DNA of 64,000 nucleotides from Roseateles_B flavus (GTDB lineage Bacteria; Pseudomonadota; Gammaproteobacteria; Burkholderiales; Burkholderiaceae_C), in assembly GCF_039872765.1 (NCBI RefSeq), contig NZ_JBDPZC010000008.1, positions 124,001-188,000 of the forward strand. Reading direction: 5' to 3'. Below the pieces are notes generated by a model. That model had not been told where the DNA came from, did not search any database, and was given only the letters and a program-made list of their open reading frames with translations. This document shows, piece after piece, positions 48,888 to 57,539 of this stretch (its first letter is position 1; each line of letters begins with the position of its first letter). The position numbers and the translations under genes are program-made.

Positions 48888-49649
48888 TCACTGCCCCTTG
48901 AACAGGCCCTGGAACTGGCGCGACACCGGCAGCTTCTCCTCTCGGCCCTTGAGCGTCAGCTGCATGGTGTTCTCGTCGATGCGCACGGCGCTGGCGATGC
49001 TGCGGCTGTTGACCAGCACCGAGCGGTGCACCTGCCAGAAGAGCTCGGCGTCCAGCGAGGCCAGCAGCTCCTTCAAGGGGGTGCGGATCAGCGCCTCGCC
49101 GCCGGTGTAGACGACGCGGGTGTAGCGGTTGTCGCTCTCGAAATAGACCACGTCCTGCGGATCGATCATCTTGACCTCGCGGCCCAGCGAGGCCTGGATC
49201 AGGCGGGACTTGGGCGCGGCGGCTGCCATGGGCAGCAGCTGCTTGAGCAGGGCCTGCAGGTCGGGGGCGGGCTGCTGCAGCCGGGACTTCAGCCGCTCGA
49301 TGGCCTGGGCCAGGCGGGCGTCCTCCACGGGCTTCATGACGTAGTCCACCGCACCGGCATCGAAGGCCGCCAGGGCATGGTCGCCGTAGGCGGTGACGAA
49401 GACCACATGCGGCGGGCGCGCGGTGGCGCCCATGCGGCGGGCCACCTCGATGCCGGTGAGGCCGGGCATGTTGATGTCCAGGAAGCAGACCTGGGGCTCG
49501 TGCGCCAGGAAGTCGTCCCAGGCATCGACGCCATGGCGGCTGGCGGCCACGATGTCCAGCTCCGGCCAGAGGCGCTGCAGGGCGGCGCGCAGTTGCTCGC
49601 GCGGGCCTTCCTCGTCGTCGGCAATGAGGGTGCGGATGGCAGTGTTCAT
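48888..49649 (-). CDS. LytTR-family response regulator
   Basis: A 253-residue regulator. Receiver domain with D10-D11 and phosphoacceptor D58 (CFLDINMPGLTG), and YVMKPVE with the conserved lysine. The C-terminal LytTR DNA-binding domain (about 148-250) has YFESDNRYTRVVY, LKELLASL and FWQVHRSVLVN, the family hallmarks. It lies 30 bp downstream of two LytS-type kinases on the same strand, so it is the shared output protein of that cluster. Confidence 0.94.
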   Translation of the reverse strand: MNTAIRTLIADDEEGPREQLRAALQRLWPELDIVAASRHGVDAWDDFLAHEPQVCFLDINMPGLTGIEVARRMGATARPPHVVFVTAYGDHALAAFDAGAVDYVMKPVEDARLAQAIERLKSRLQQPAPDLQALLKQLLPMAAAAPKSRLIQASLGREVKMIDPQDVVYFESDNRYTRVVYTGGEALIRTPLKELLASLDAELFWQVHRSVLVNSRSIASAVRIDENTMQLTLKGREEKLPVSRQFQGLFKGQ

Positions 49650-49679
49650 GGGGGTCCTCGCTCCTTGTGTTGTGCTGGT

Positions 49680-50843
49680 TCAGGCGGGCTGGATGCGCAC
49701 CTCGGCGGCGCATCCCCCTTCGTCCAGGGATCGCAGCTGCAGGCTCGCGCGCTCGCCGAAGGCCTGGCGCAGGCGCTGCAGGGTGTTGCGCAGGCCCAGG
49801 CCGCCCTGGGTCGCGGCCGTGGCCGAGTCCTGACTGAAGTCCAGGCCGGCTGCGGGACCGTGGCCGTTGTCCAGCACCTGCAGGCACAGGCCAGCGCGGT
49901 CATCCAGCGTCGCCCGGATGGTGATCTCGCCGCCCTCCAGGCACGGCTGCACGCCGTGCTCGACGGCGTTCTCCACCAGGGTCAGCAGCACGCCGGGCGG
50001 CAGCTGGGCGCGGGCGGCGTCGGGCGAGATGTCCAGGCGAAAGCGCAGCCGCTCGCCCAGGCGTGCCTGCATGACCTCGAGGTAGCGGCGTGCGGCCTCG
50101 GACTCCTCGGCCACGCTCAGCAAGGGGCGGTCGAACAGCGGCAGGGTGGCGCGCAGATAGCCCGTCAGCGAGCTCAGCAGGGGGGCGGCCCGGTCGTCCT
50201 TGACCTGCACCCAGTGCTGCAGCGCGGCCAGGGAATTGAAGAGGAAATGCGGCTGGATCTGCGCCGTGGCCAGCCGGCGGGCCAGGTCCAGGGCCTCGGC
50301 CTGGCGGTCCTGCTCACGCAGCCACTGGGCGCAGTACTCGTTGCGCCAGCAGGCCAGGACCCACAGCGCCAGCGCGCCCAGCATCATGCCCAGCATCAGC
50401 ATCAGGAGCAGGGCCCGGGCCAGCGCCTTGTCCAGGAGGGCGCTGGCCTGCCAGGCATGGAAGCCGAGGATCGCGGCGATCCAGACCAGGGCATACAGGC
50501 TGGAGGTCAGGTACAGCCGCTTCATGGTGGGGCGGCGCCAGAGCTGCCTCAGCATGGACAGCTGCATCACCCCGAGCCCATGGTTGGCCAGGAAGATCGC
50601 GAGCAGCCCTTGCCAGGGCGTGCCCGGGATGAAGCGATCCACGGCCCAGATCTGGAACAGCCCGGAACCGATGATGTTGATCCAGATGGCCGCCGCCACG
50701 CTGGCAGACATGGCCGGCAGCGTGGCCAGGCGCGCCCACTGCGCGTCCGTGAAGCGGTGGCGGGGGCCCAGCATCAGCGCGACGCGCCAGTCCACCTCGC
50801 GCCAGAAGCCCAGGACGCGATCTCGCAGGGCGACCCCGCTCAC
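49680..50843 (-). CDS. LytS-type sensor histidine kinase, second of two
   Basis: A 387-residue kinase. The start is a GTG whose first base follows the end of the upstream kinase so that GTGA is shared (4-bp overlap). Four hydrophobic segments occupy about 45-165. The His_kinase domain has the phosphoacceptor in QIQPHFLFNSL, and the HATPase has LVENAVEHGV and QGGLGLRNTLQRL. It resembles its neighbour in the kinase core but its membrane part differs, so the two may sense different cues or form a heterodimer that drives one LytTR regulator. Confidence 0.9.
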   Translation of the reverse strand: MSGVALRDRVLGFWREVDWRVALMLGPRHRFTDAQWARLATLPAMSASVAAAIWINIIGSGLFQIWAVDRFIPGTPWQGLLAIFLANHGLGVMQLSMLRQLWRRPTMKRLYLTSSLYALVWIAAILGFHAWQASALLDKALARALLLMLMLGMMLGALALWVLACWRNEYCAQWLREQDRQAEALDLARRLATAQIQPHFLFNSLAALQHWVQVKDDRAAPLLSSLTGYLRATLPLFDRPLLSVAEESEAARRYLEVMQARLGERLRFRLDISPDAARAQLPPGVLLTLVENAVEHGVQPCLEGGEITIRATLDDRAGLCLQVLDNGHGPAAGLDFSQDSATAATQGGLGLRNTLQRLRQAFGERASLQLRSLDEGGCAAEVRIQPA

Positions 50844-51988
50844 GCCAGCCCCTGCAGCAGCAGGCACACGCGGGTGCCGGGGCCGTCCTCGCGCGGGCTG
50901 AGCTGCAGCGCGGCGCGTTCGCCGAAGAAGCCCTGCAGGCGCGCGCGGCTGTTGCCCAGGCCCAGCCCCTCCTGCCAGCCCTCGGCCAGGCCCACGCCGC
51001 TGTCCTCGATCAGCAGGCGCCATCCGCCCGCGGGCTGCGGCGCCAGCTGCACATGGAGCTCGGCGCCGTTGAGCGTGGGGGCGATGCCGTGCTCCAGCGC
51101 GTTCTCGACCAGGCTCAGCACGATGCCCGGGGGCAGGCTGGCGGCCTCGGCGGCGGCGGGGTCGATGTCCAGGCGGTAGCTCAGGCGCTCGCCCCAGCGG
51201 GCCTGCATCACGCCCAGGTAGGCCTGCACCAGGCGGAGCTCCTCGGCCAGGCTCACTTCGGGCCGCAGCATCAGCTCGGCCGAGCCGCGCAGGAAGCTGC
51301 TGAGCTGGCGCAGCAGCGGGCTGGCGCGCTGGTCGCCGGTGTCCACCCAGTGCTGGACGGCGGCCAGGGTATTGAAGATGAAATGCGGCTGGATCTGGGC
51401 CTGCAGCAGGCGCAGCCGGGCCTCGCTGGCCTCGCGCCGGGCCTGTTCGTGGTCTGCGCGGCTCTGCGCCATGGCCAGCTCGCGGGCCATCTGCTCGCGG
51501 CGCTGGCTGGCCGTCAGGATCACGACCAGCAGCAGCGCGAAGGCCATCACCAGGGGCAGAGGCATGCCGATCTTGGCGGCCACGATGGCGCCGTCCAGCT
51601 GCTCGCGCCAGGGCAGGGCGTGGTCGACCGGCGCCCGGCGCAGGCCCTGCGTCATGCCGATGGCACCGGCGATGAGGCCGACCACGGCGCTGAGGATGGC
51701 AGCCGGCCGCCCCGAGAACCACAGGGGCCGCAGCCAGGACAGGCCCATCAGGCCCAGGAATCCGCCGCTGAAGCCCACCCAGGCGAGCAGGGCCAGCAGC
51801 AGGCTGCCGCTGTCCTTGTAGACGCCGGCGAACATGCCCATGCCGCCGAAGACCGCCCCGATGACGGCGCCCAGAAACTGGGAGTTCCGGCTGCAGCCGT
51901 TCTCGTTGCGCAGCAGGCGGCCCAGGGCCTGAGCGGCATCGGCGCGCAGGGAGGCGTGCCAGGAGAGGGGGAGGGTGGGGGTTGCCAT
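50840..51988 (-). CDS. LytS-type sensor histidine kinase, first of two
   Basis: A 382-residue kinase with four hydrophobic segments between residues 40 and 165, a coiled coil (SQRREQMARELAMAQSRAD), the phosphoacceptor motif QIQPHFIFNTL and an HATPase domain (LVENALEHGI, EDSGVGLAEG, GLGNSRARL). First gene of a three-gene unit kinase-kinase-LytTR regulator. Overlaps the next kinase gene by 4 bp. Confidence 0.92.
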   Translation of the reverse strand: MATPTLPLSWHASLRADAAQALGRLLRNENGCSRNSQFLGAVIGAVFGGMGMFAGVYKDSGSLLLALLAWVGFSGGFLGLMGLSWLRPLWFSGRPAAILSAVVGLIAGAIGMTQGLRRAPVDHALPWREQLDGAIVAAKIGMPLPLVMAFALLLVVILTASQRREQMARELAMAQSRADHEQARREASEARLRLLQAQIQPHFIFNTLAAVQHWVDTGDQRASPLLRQLSSFLRGSAELMLRPEVSLAEELRLVQAYLGVMQARWGERLSYRLDIDPAAAEAASLPPGIVLSLVENALEHGIAPTLNGAELHVQLAPQPAGGWRLLIEDSGVGLAEGWQEGLGLGNSRARLQGFFGERAALQLSPREDGPGTRVCLLLQGLA

Positions 51989-52086
51989 GGCGTGAGTATC
52001 TCCGCCGCGTGGCGGGCGGATCCGGGGCGATGCGGCGAACGGCGGGCTGCCGCGGCGAATGGCGGACTGCCGGGCGCCGGCGGGGG

Positions 52087-52842
52087 TCAGCCCGCCAGCG
52101 CGCCGCCCACGAAGACCTTGAGCTCGCCGGGCTGGAAGGCCACCCAGGGCTCGTCACGGGTCAGGGGCTCCGTGGCGATGATGGCGGCGCGGTCCAGCGG
52201 GGAGGTGTGCTGGGACAGGTCCAGGCTCAGGTCCTCATCCTGCAGCTGCACCCGGCCGAAGGGATGCTGGCGCAGCAGGTAGTGCAGACGGGTCGAGCCA
52301 TGCGCCCACAGGGCCTGCCCGTTGGACAGCAGCATGTTGAAGGTGCCGTAGGCATTGAGGCGCGGCATCAGCTCAGCCAGGGTCAGGCTCAGCTCCTCGA
52401 TGCTGGGTACGCTGCAGTGCGCCTTGGCCAGCTCCTGCATCAGCCAGCAGAAGGCCCGCTCGCTGTCGGTGTCACCCACGGGGCGGAAGGCGGCATGCAG
52501 GGGCGGGTGGAAGTCCTTGAGATTGCCGTTGTGCGCGAAGACCCAGTAGCGGCCCCACAGCTCGCGCACGAAGGGATGGGTGTTCTCCAGCAAGACCTGA
52601 CCCTGCGTGGCCTTGCGGATGTGGGCGATGACGTTGTCGCTCTGGATCGGATAGTGGCGGATGAAGCCGGCCAGGGGCGAGACGCGGGCGCTGTGGTGGT
52701 CCACGAAATGGCGCAGGCCGCGGCCCTCGAAGAAGGCGATGCCGAAGCCGTCCTTGTGCTCCTCGGCCCGGGTGGCCAGCCCGGTGAAGCTGAACATCAC
52801 GTCGGTCGGCACATTGCAGTTCATGCCCAACAGCTGGCACAT
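52087..52842 (-). CDS. Class II glutamine amidotransferase (YafJ-like)
   Basis: A 251-residue Ntn-hydrolase. After removal of Met1, Cys2 becomes the nucleophile (MCQLLGMNC). HKDGFGIAFFEG, the HIRKATQG arginine motif and FAHNGNL with the oxyanion asparagine are present, and GDTDSERAF fits the glutamine-binding aspartate. It hydrolyses glutamine or a gamma-glutamyl compound; YafJ-type enzymes have no firmly known acceptor. AAGGA lies 8 bp before the ATG. It starts 14 bp after the FAD reductase gene and is probably in the same operon. One copy of the dispersed 14-mer is inside. Confidence 0.92.
   Translation of the reverse strand: MCQLLGMNCNVPTDVMFSFTGLATRAEEHKDGFGIAFFEGRGLRHFVDHHSARVSPLAGFIRHYPIQSDNVIAHIRKATQGQVLLENTHPFVRELWGRYWVFAHNGNLKDFHPPLHAAFRPVGDTDSERAFCWLMQELAKAHCSVPSIEELSLTLAELMPRLNAYGTFNMLLSNGQALWAHGSTRLHYLLRQHPFGRVQLQDEDLSLDLSQHTSPLDRAAIIATEPLTRDEPWVAFQPGELKVFVGGALAG
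52590..52603 (-). repeat. Dispersed 14-mer GGGTCAGGTCTTGC
   Basis: Exact copy, minus orientation, inside the glutamine amidotransferase gene. Confidence 0.85.
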
Positions 52843-52856
52843 GGGGAGGTCCTTGC

Positions 52857-54131
52857 TTACTCGAGGAACAGGCGCCTGAGGCCCTTGAGGCTCAGCAGGG
52901 TGCCCGGGTTGCTGGTCTCGTTGAGCACGCCGCTCATGCGCTTCAGCAGGCGCGGGCTGCGCTTGGCGCGCCAGATCAGCAGGTCGGCCAGCCAGGGCGC
53001 CGCGTTGATGCGATTGGCGCGCTCATAGAGATCGTAGCGGGGCTTGAGCTCCTGCAGCACGGCTTCGTAGCGCTGGCGGGTGTCGGCGTCGTCGCGGCCC
53101 TGCAGCACGGCCTCGGCGGCGGCCATGCCCGTGGCCATGGCCTTGCCGATGCCTTCGCCGGTGAAGGAGTAGGTGCTGCCGGCGGCCTCGCCGCTGACCA
53201 GCAGGCCCGGGCGCGTCCAGCGGGCGCCCTGCAGGGTGCAGCGCAGGGGGGCGCCCTTGAGCTCGCCCTCCAGCTGGCCGTGGCGCATCAGCTCTGCCGC
53301 GGGGGGGTAGTGCTGGCAGAAGGCGTCGAACAGGGCGCGCAGGTTGACGTCCTTCTTGCGCCCCTTGCCGGCCACGGCGCTGTGGCTGTCCGTCACGCCC
53401 ACGCCGATGTTGAAGCGGCCCTGCGGCGCGGGGAAGATCCATCCGTAGCCCGGCCGGACCTCGCGCGACCACACCACCTCCATGGCCTGGATGCGGCCGA
53501 CCATGGCCGGCGCGTGCACATAGCCGCGCAGGGCCACGCCGCTGGGCGTGTGGCGTTCGCACATGCCGGCGGCGATCAGGGCCTTGGGCACGGCCCCGGT
53601 GGCGAGGATGACCCAGTCGGCCTGCAGCGTCAGGCGCTCGTCCCCTCGCTGGAGCACGGCACCGCAGACGCGGCCCTGCGCATCCTCCAGCGCCTGCTCG
53701 AAGCGGGCCTGCTCGAAGCGCGCGCCGGCGGCCACGGCGTGGCGGGCCAGCAGCTCGTCCAGGACCTGCCGGGGCAGCACGGCCAGCTCGCCGGGCACGT
53801 CGACCCGCCCGCCGCGCGGGCCGACGCAGCCCACCTCGCGCACGGGCTCGGCGCGGGCCATCACCGCCTCCAGCAGGCCCAGCTTCTGCAGGGCCTGGTG
53901 CGCGTCGGGAATGAGGCCGTCGCCGCAGGTCTTGTCACGGCCCAGGGGGTGCTGGTCGACCATCAGCACGCGACGGCCGGCCTGCGCGAGCAGCCGGGCC
54001 GCCGCCGCACCGGCGGGGCCGGCGCCGACCACGAGCACCTCGTAGCGCTCCTCCAGGGCCGGAGTCAGCGGTGTTGCACAAGAGGGCGGGACGCCCTGGG
54101 GGGTGGCGGAGGAGGCAAGGCAGTCGGTCAT
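52857..54131 (-). CDS. FAD-dependent oxidoreductase, geranylgeranyl reductase family
   Basis: A 424-residue flavoprotein. The dinucleotide-binding GAGPAGAAAARLLAQ is near residue 35, then KTCGDGLIP, WVILATGAVP and a second FAD motif SGEAAGSTYSFTGEGIGKAM. These are the family features. Such enzymes reduce isoprenoid double bonds or oxidise related hydrophobic compounds; the substrate here is uncertain. The ATG precedes an unstructured N-terminus of about 28 residues; a later start is possible. It precedes the glutamine amidotransferase gene. Confidence 0.88.
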   Translation of the reverse strand: MTDCLASSATPQGVPPSCATPLTPALEERYEVLVVGAGPAGAAAARLLAQAGRRVLMVDQHPLGRDKTCGDGLIPDAHQALQKLGLLEAVMARAEPVREVGCVGPRGGRVDVPGELAVLPRQVLDELLARHAVAAGARFEQARFEQALEDAQGRVCGAVLQRGDERLTLQADWVILATGAVPKALIAAGMCERHTPSGVALRGYVHAPAMVGRIQAMEVVWSREVRPGYGWIFPAPQGRFNIGVGVTDSHSAVAGKGRKKDVNLRALFDAFCQHYPPAAELMRHGQLEGELKGAPLRCTLQGARWTRPGLLVSGEAAGSTYSFTGEGIGKAMATGMAAAEAVLQGRDDADTRQRYEAVLQELKPRYDLYERANRINAAPWLADLLIWRAKRSPRLLKRMSGVLNETSNPGTLLSLKGLRRLFLE

Positions 54132-54330
54132 GGGCTGGGCAGGGGGTGGCGGCGCGATTCTAGAGATCGTCAGGCCTCTTGCCGACGCCCGGCGGCCTCG
54201 GCGATGCACCCGCCGCGCCGGCCCGGCCCCTGCCCGGCCCCTGCCCGGCGCAATGTGGGCGCACGGCAACAGGCCGGCGGGTGGGTGTCCTTCGCCCTGT
54301 GCCAGGGCCGCCGCCGGGCTGCCCAGGACA

Positions 54331-54354
54331 AAGGGCGACCCTCGGGCCGCCCTT
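54331..54354 (-). terminator. Hairpin after glcB
   Basis: A 7-bp stem AAGGGCG/CGCCCTT with a 10-nt loop, downstream of glcB on the minus strand with a short TTTG tail. It lies in the 264-bp gap between the FAD reductase gene start and the glcB end. The gap also holds a direct repeat of CCCGGCCCCTG near 54224 and a GGGGCC-rich hairpin near 54361-54385; otherwise nothing. Confidence 0.4.
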
Positions 54355-54395
54355 GCTCATGGGGCCGGGGGCTCGGCCCCGGCCCGGTCCGGCAC

Positions 54396-56588
54396 TCAGG
54401 CCTGGCCGGCCTTCACCTTCAGGCGCCAGGCGTGCAGCAGGGGCTCGGTGTAGCCGCTGGGCTGCTCCTTGCCCTTGAAGACCAGGTCCAGCGCGGCCTG
54501 GAAGGCGGCGCCCTGCGGATTCGCGGCGAGGGACTTGTAGGCGGGGTCGCCGGCGTTCTGCTGGTCCACCACCGTGGCCATGCGGGCGAAGGTCTCGCGC
54601 ACCTGCGCCTCGCTCACCACGCCGTGGTGCAGCCAGTTGGCGATGTGCTGGCTGGAGATGCGCAGGGTGGCGCGGTCTTCCATCAGGCCGACGTTGTGGA
54701 TGTCCGGCACCTTGGAGCAGCCCACGCCCTGGTCGACCCAGCGCACGACGTAGCCCAGGATGCCCTGGACGTTGTTGTCCAGCTCCTGCTGGCGCTCGGC
54801 GGCGCTCCAGTTCGGGGTCGCGGCCACGGGGATGGTCAGCAGCTTCTCCAGGATGCCGGCGCGCTCGGCGGCTTCGTCGGTCTTCTCGAGTTCCTGCTGC
54901 ACGGCGGCCACGCTGACCTGGTGGTAATGCAGGGCGTGCAGGGTGGCGGCGGTGGGGCTCGGGACCCAGGCGGTGTTGGCGCCGGCCTTGGGATGGGCGA
55001 TCTTCTGCTCCAACATGGCGGCCATCAGGTCCGGCATGGCCCACATGCCCTTGCCGATCTGGGCACGGCCGCGCAGGCCGCAGGCCAGGCCGACCAGCAC
55101 ATTGCTGCGCTCGTAGGCCTGGATCCAGCTGCTCGTCTTCATGTCACCCTTGCGCAGCATGGGGCCGGCCAGCATGGCGGTGTGCATCTCGTCGCCCGTG
55201 CGGTCCAGGAAGCCGGTGTTGATGAAGGCCACGCGGCTGGCGGCCGCGGCGATGCAGGCCTTGAGGTTGACCGAGGTGCGGCGCTCCTCGTCCATGATGC
55301 CCAGCTTGACGGTGCTGTCGGGCAGACCCAGCAGCTGCTCCACGCGGCCGAAGAGCTCGTTGGCAAAGCCCACCTCGGCCGGGCCGTGCATCTTGGGCTT
55401 GACGATGTAGATGGAGCCGCGGCGCGAGTTGCGCAGGCCGCTGCCCGAGAGCTGCTTCAGGTCATGCAGGGCGATGGCGGTGGTGATGACCGCGTCCATG
55501 ATGCCCTCGGGGATTTCCTTGCCGCCGTCCCACAGGATGGCTGGGTTGGTCATCAGGTGGCCGACATTGCGCACGAACATCAGCGAGCGGCCATGCAGCA
55601 CGAGCTCGCCGCCGGCGGGCGCGGTGTAGCGGCGGTCGGCGTTGAGGCGGCGCACGAAGGTCTTGCCACCCTTGGCGACTTCCTCGGTCAGCGTGCCGCG
55701 CTGGATGCCCAGCCAGTTGCGGTAGGCCAGCAGCTTGTCCTCGGCGTCCACCGCGGCGACCGAATCTTCCAGGTCCAGGATGGTGGACAGGGCGGCTTCC
55801 ATCACCACGTCGGCGATGCCGGCGGCGTCGGTCTTGCCGATGGCGGTGCTGCGGTCGATCTGGATGTCCAGGTGCAGGCCATGATGGACCAGCAGCACGC
55901 TGCTGGGCGCGCCGGCATCGCCCTGGTAGCCGGCGAACTGGCTGGCGTCCTGCAGGCCGGTGCTGGCGCCGCCGGTGAGGCTCACCACCAGGCGGCCGTT
56001 CTCGACGCGGTAGCCGGTGGCGTCGCGGTGCGAGGCGCCGGCCAGCGGGGCGGCCTGGTCCAGCACCTGGCGGGCGAAGGCGATGACCTTGGCGCCACGC
56101 ACCGGGTTGTAGGCGCCGGCGCGCTCGGCGCCGTCGGCCTCGGGGATGGCGTCCGTGCCGTAGAGCGCGTCATAGAGCGAGCCCCAGCGGGCGTTGGCCG
56201 CGTTCAGCGCATAGCGGGCGTTGAGGATGGGCACCACCAGCTGCGGGCCGGCCTGGGTGGCCAGCTCTGCATCGACGTTGGCGGTGGTGGCCTGCACCTG
56301 CTCGGGCACGGGCACGAGGTAGCCCAGCTGCTTCAGGAAGGCCTGGTAGGCCGGCATGTCGGTGATGAGGCCGGGGTGGGCGCGGTGCCACTCGTCCATG
56401 GCGGCCTGGATGCGGTCGCGCTCGGCCAGCAGGGCGGCATTCTTGGGCGCCAGCTCATGGACGAGGGCGTCGAAGCCGGCCCAGAAGGCGGCGCGGTCCA
56501 CGCCGGTGCCGGGCAGGACCTCCTGGTCGATGAAGTCGGCCAGGCGGCTGTCGACCTGCAGGCGGTGGAGGGAAGTGCGTGCGTTCAT
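54396..56588 (-). CDS. glcB: Malate synthase G
   Basis: A 730-residue enzyme, the normal length for isoform G. It condenses glyoxylate and acetyl-CoA to malate. Catalytic segments are recognisable: AAVDAEDK near residue 275, the arginine region of KGGKTFVRRLN, SIYIVKPKMHGP, ERRTSVNL, AFINTGFLDRTGDE with the catalytic aspartate, and the C-terminal CSKVPDIHNVGLMEDRATLR. It lies 40 bp downstream of the 2-haloacid dehalogenase gene on the same strand. Confidence 0.97.
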   Translation of the reverse strand: MNARTSLHRLQVDSRLADFIDQEVLPGTGVDRAAFWAGFDALVHELAPKNAALLAERDRIQAAMDEWHRAHPGLITDMPAYQAFLKQLGYLVPVPEQVQATTANVDAELATQAGPQLVVPILNARYALNAANARWGSLYDALYGTDAIPEADGAERAGAYNPVRGAKVIAFARQVLDQAAPLAGASHRDATGYRVENGRLVVSLTGGASTGLQDASQFAGYQGDAGAPSSVLLVHHGLHLDIQIDRSTAIGKTDAAGIADVVMEAALSTILDLEDSVAAVDAEDKLLAYRNWLGIQRGTLTEEVAKGGKTFVRRLNADRRYTAPAGGELVLHGRSLMFVRNVGHLMTNPAILWDGGKEIPEGIMDAVITTAIALHDLKQLSGSGLRNSRRGSIYIVKPKMHGPAEVGFANELFGRVEQLLGLPDSTVKLGIMDEERRTSVNLKACIAAAASRVAFINTGFLDRTGDEMHTAMLAGPMLRKGDMKTSSWIQAYERSNVLVGLACGLRGRAQIGKGMWAMPDLMAAMLEQKIAHPKAGANTAWVPSPTAATLHALHYHQVSVAAVQQELEKTDEAAERAGILEKLLTIPVAATPNWSAAERQQELDNNVQGILGYVVRWVDQGVGCSKVPDIHNVGLMEDRATLRISSQHIANWLHHGVVSEAQVRETFARMATVVDQQNAGDPAYKSLAANPQGAAFQAALDLVFKGKEQPSGYTEPLLHAWRLKVKAGQA

Positions 56589-56628
56589 GGCGGAACCTCG
56601 TGAAGGCAAAGGAGAGAAGGACGTGGAG

Positions 56629-57321
56629 TCAGGAGACGGTGTCGGGAAAGAGGGCCAGCACCCCGCGCAGGGAGCTGGCCTCGTGATGCGGCGGCGGGCC
56701 CAGCTGCTCGCGCGGCTGGCCCTGGCGGTTGACCCACAGCGTGGTGTAGCCGTGCCAGGTGGCGCCCAGGGCGTCCCAGGCATTGCTGGAAACAACGAAG
56801 AGGATCTCGCGCGCCGGCAGGCCCAGGGCGGCGGGCCCCAGGGCGTAGGCGGCGGGGTCGGTCTTGTAGCGCCGGGTCTCGTGCACGCTCAGCACCGGGT
56901 CCAGCCAGGGCGCAAGGCCGGCGCTCTGCACGGCGACCTGCAGCATGCCCGGGTCGCCGTTGCTGAGGATGCCGGCGCGGATGCCCCGGGCCTGCAGCTG
57001 CTGCAGCACTTCGCGGTTCTCGGGGAAGGCGCTGAGGTGGCGGTATTCGTTCATCAGGCGCTCCTCGCCTGCCGCAGTCAGCGTCAGCCTGAGGCTCAGG
57101 CAGGCATGGCGCAGCGCGGCGCGGGTGAGTTCCCAGAAGGGCTGGTACTGGCCGCTCATGGAGCACAGGCGGCTGTACTCGATCTGCTTGTCCCGCCATC
57201 GCTGGGACAGTGCCTGGCCCTGGCCGGCGAAGAGCTGCTCCGCCATCAGCGCGACGCTGTGCACGTCAAAGAGCGTGCCATAGGCGTCAAAGAGCACGGC
57301 GCGGAGGGTGGGCGGGGTCAT
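56629..57321 (-). CDS. Haloacid dehalogenase, type II
   Basis: A 230-residue HAD hydrolase of the L-2-haloacid dehalogenase group. The nucleophile aspartate is D12 in VLFDAYGTLFD, followed by LSNGDPGML, the lysine in RRYKTDPAAY and VVSSNAWDALGA, the segment specific to dehalogenases rather than phosphatases. It would convert 2-haloacids to 2-hydroxyacids, for example haloacetate to glycolate. The next gene, glcB, uses glyoxylate, the oxidation product of glycolate, so the pair may form part of a short catabolic route. Divergent from a LysR gene. Confidence 0.9.
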   Translation of the reverse strand: MTPPTLRAVLFDAYGTLFDVHSVALMAEQLFAGQGQALSQRWRDKQIEYSRLCSMSGQYQPFWELTRAALRHACLSLRLTLTAAGEERLMNEYRHLSAFPENREVLQQLQARGIRAGILSNGDPGMLQVAVQSAGLAPWLDPVLSVHETRRYKTDPAAYALGPAALGLPAREILFVVSSNAWDALGATWHGYTTLWVNRQGQPREQLGPPPHHEASSLRGVLALFPDTVS

Positions 57322-57437
57322 GTGCCCAATTTAGGCCCAAACAGGGCCTGGATTGCTGCGCTGCACACGCGGAGATTCGTGATCAAAACGCAAAGATCCA
57401 GGCCTTTACGGTCTTCATTCCACTTCGAGAAATCACT

Positions 57438-57452
57438 TTTCATTCAGTGAAA
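57438..57452. promoter_or_regulatory. LysR-type (T-N11-A) box candidate
   Basis: TTTCA-N5-TGAAA, a dyad in the AT-richer 218-bp region between the divergent dehalogenase and LysR genes. Position and form fit a LysR-type recognition site; the regulator is inferred. Confidence 0.5.
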
Positions 57453-57539
57453 TGAGGATTGCAACCTTGCATAGGTGTAAATCCAACATTTATTGATGCA
57501 TTGCCATCATTGGCCATGGGTGAGCGCAGAATGCGGCGC

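Noticed and set aside
46809..51179. A 1456-codon open frame on the plus strand across the M14 and LytS/LytTR genes
   Set aside because: It overlaps four clearly conserved minus-strand genes and has no recognisable domain.
53280..56603. An 1100-codon plus-strand frame opposite glcB and the FAD reductase gene
   Set aside because: Mirror frame of two well-conserved enzymes; no ribosome site or motif.
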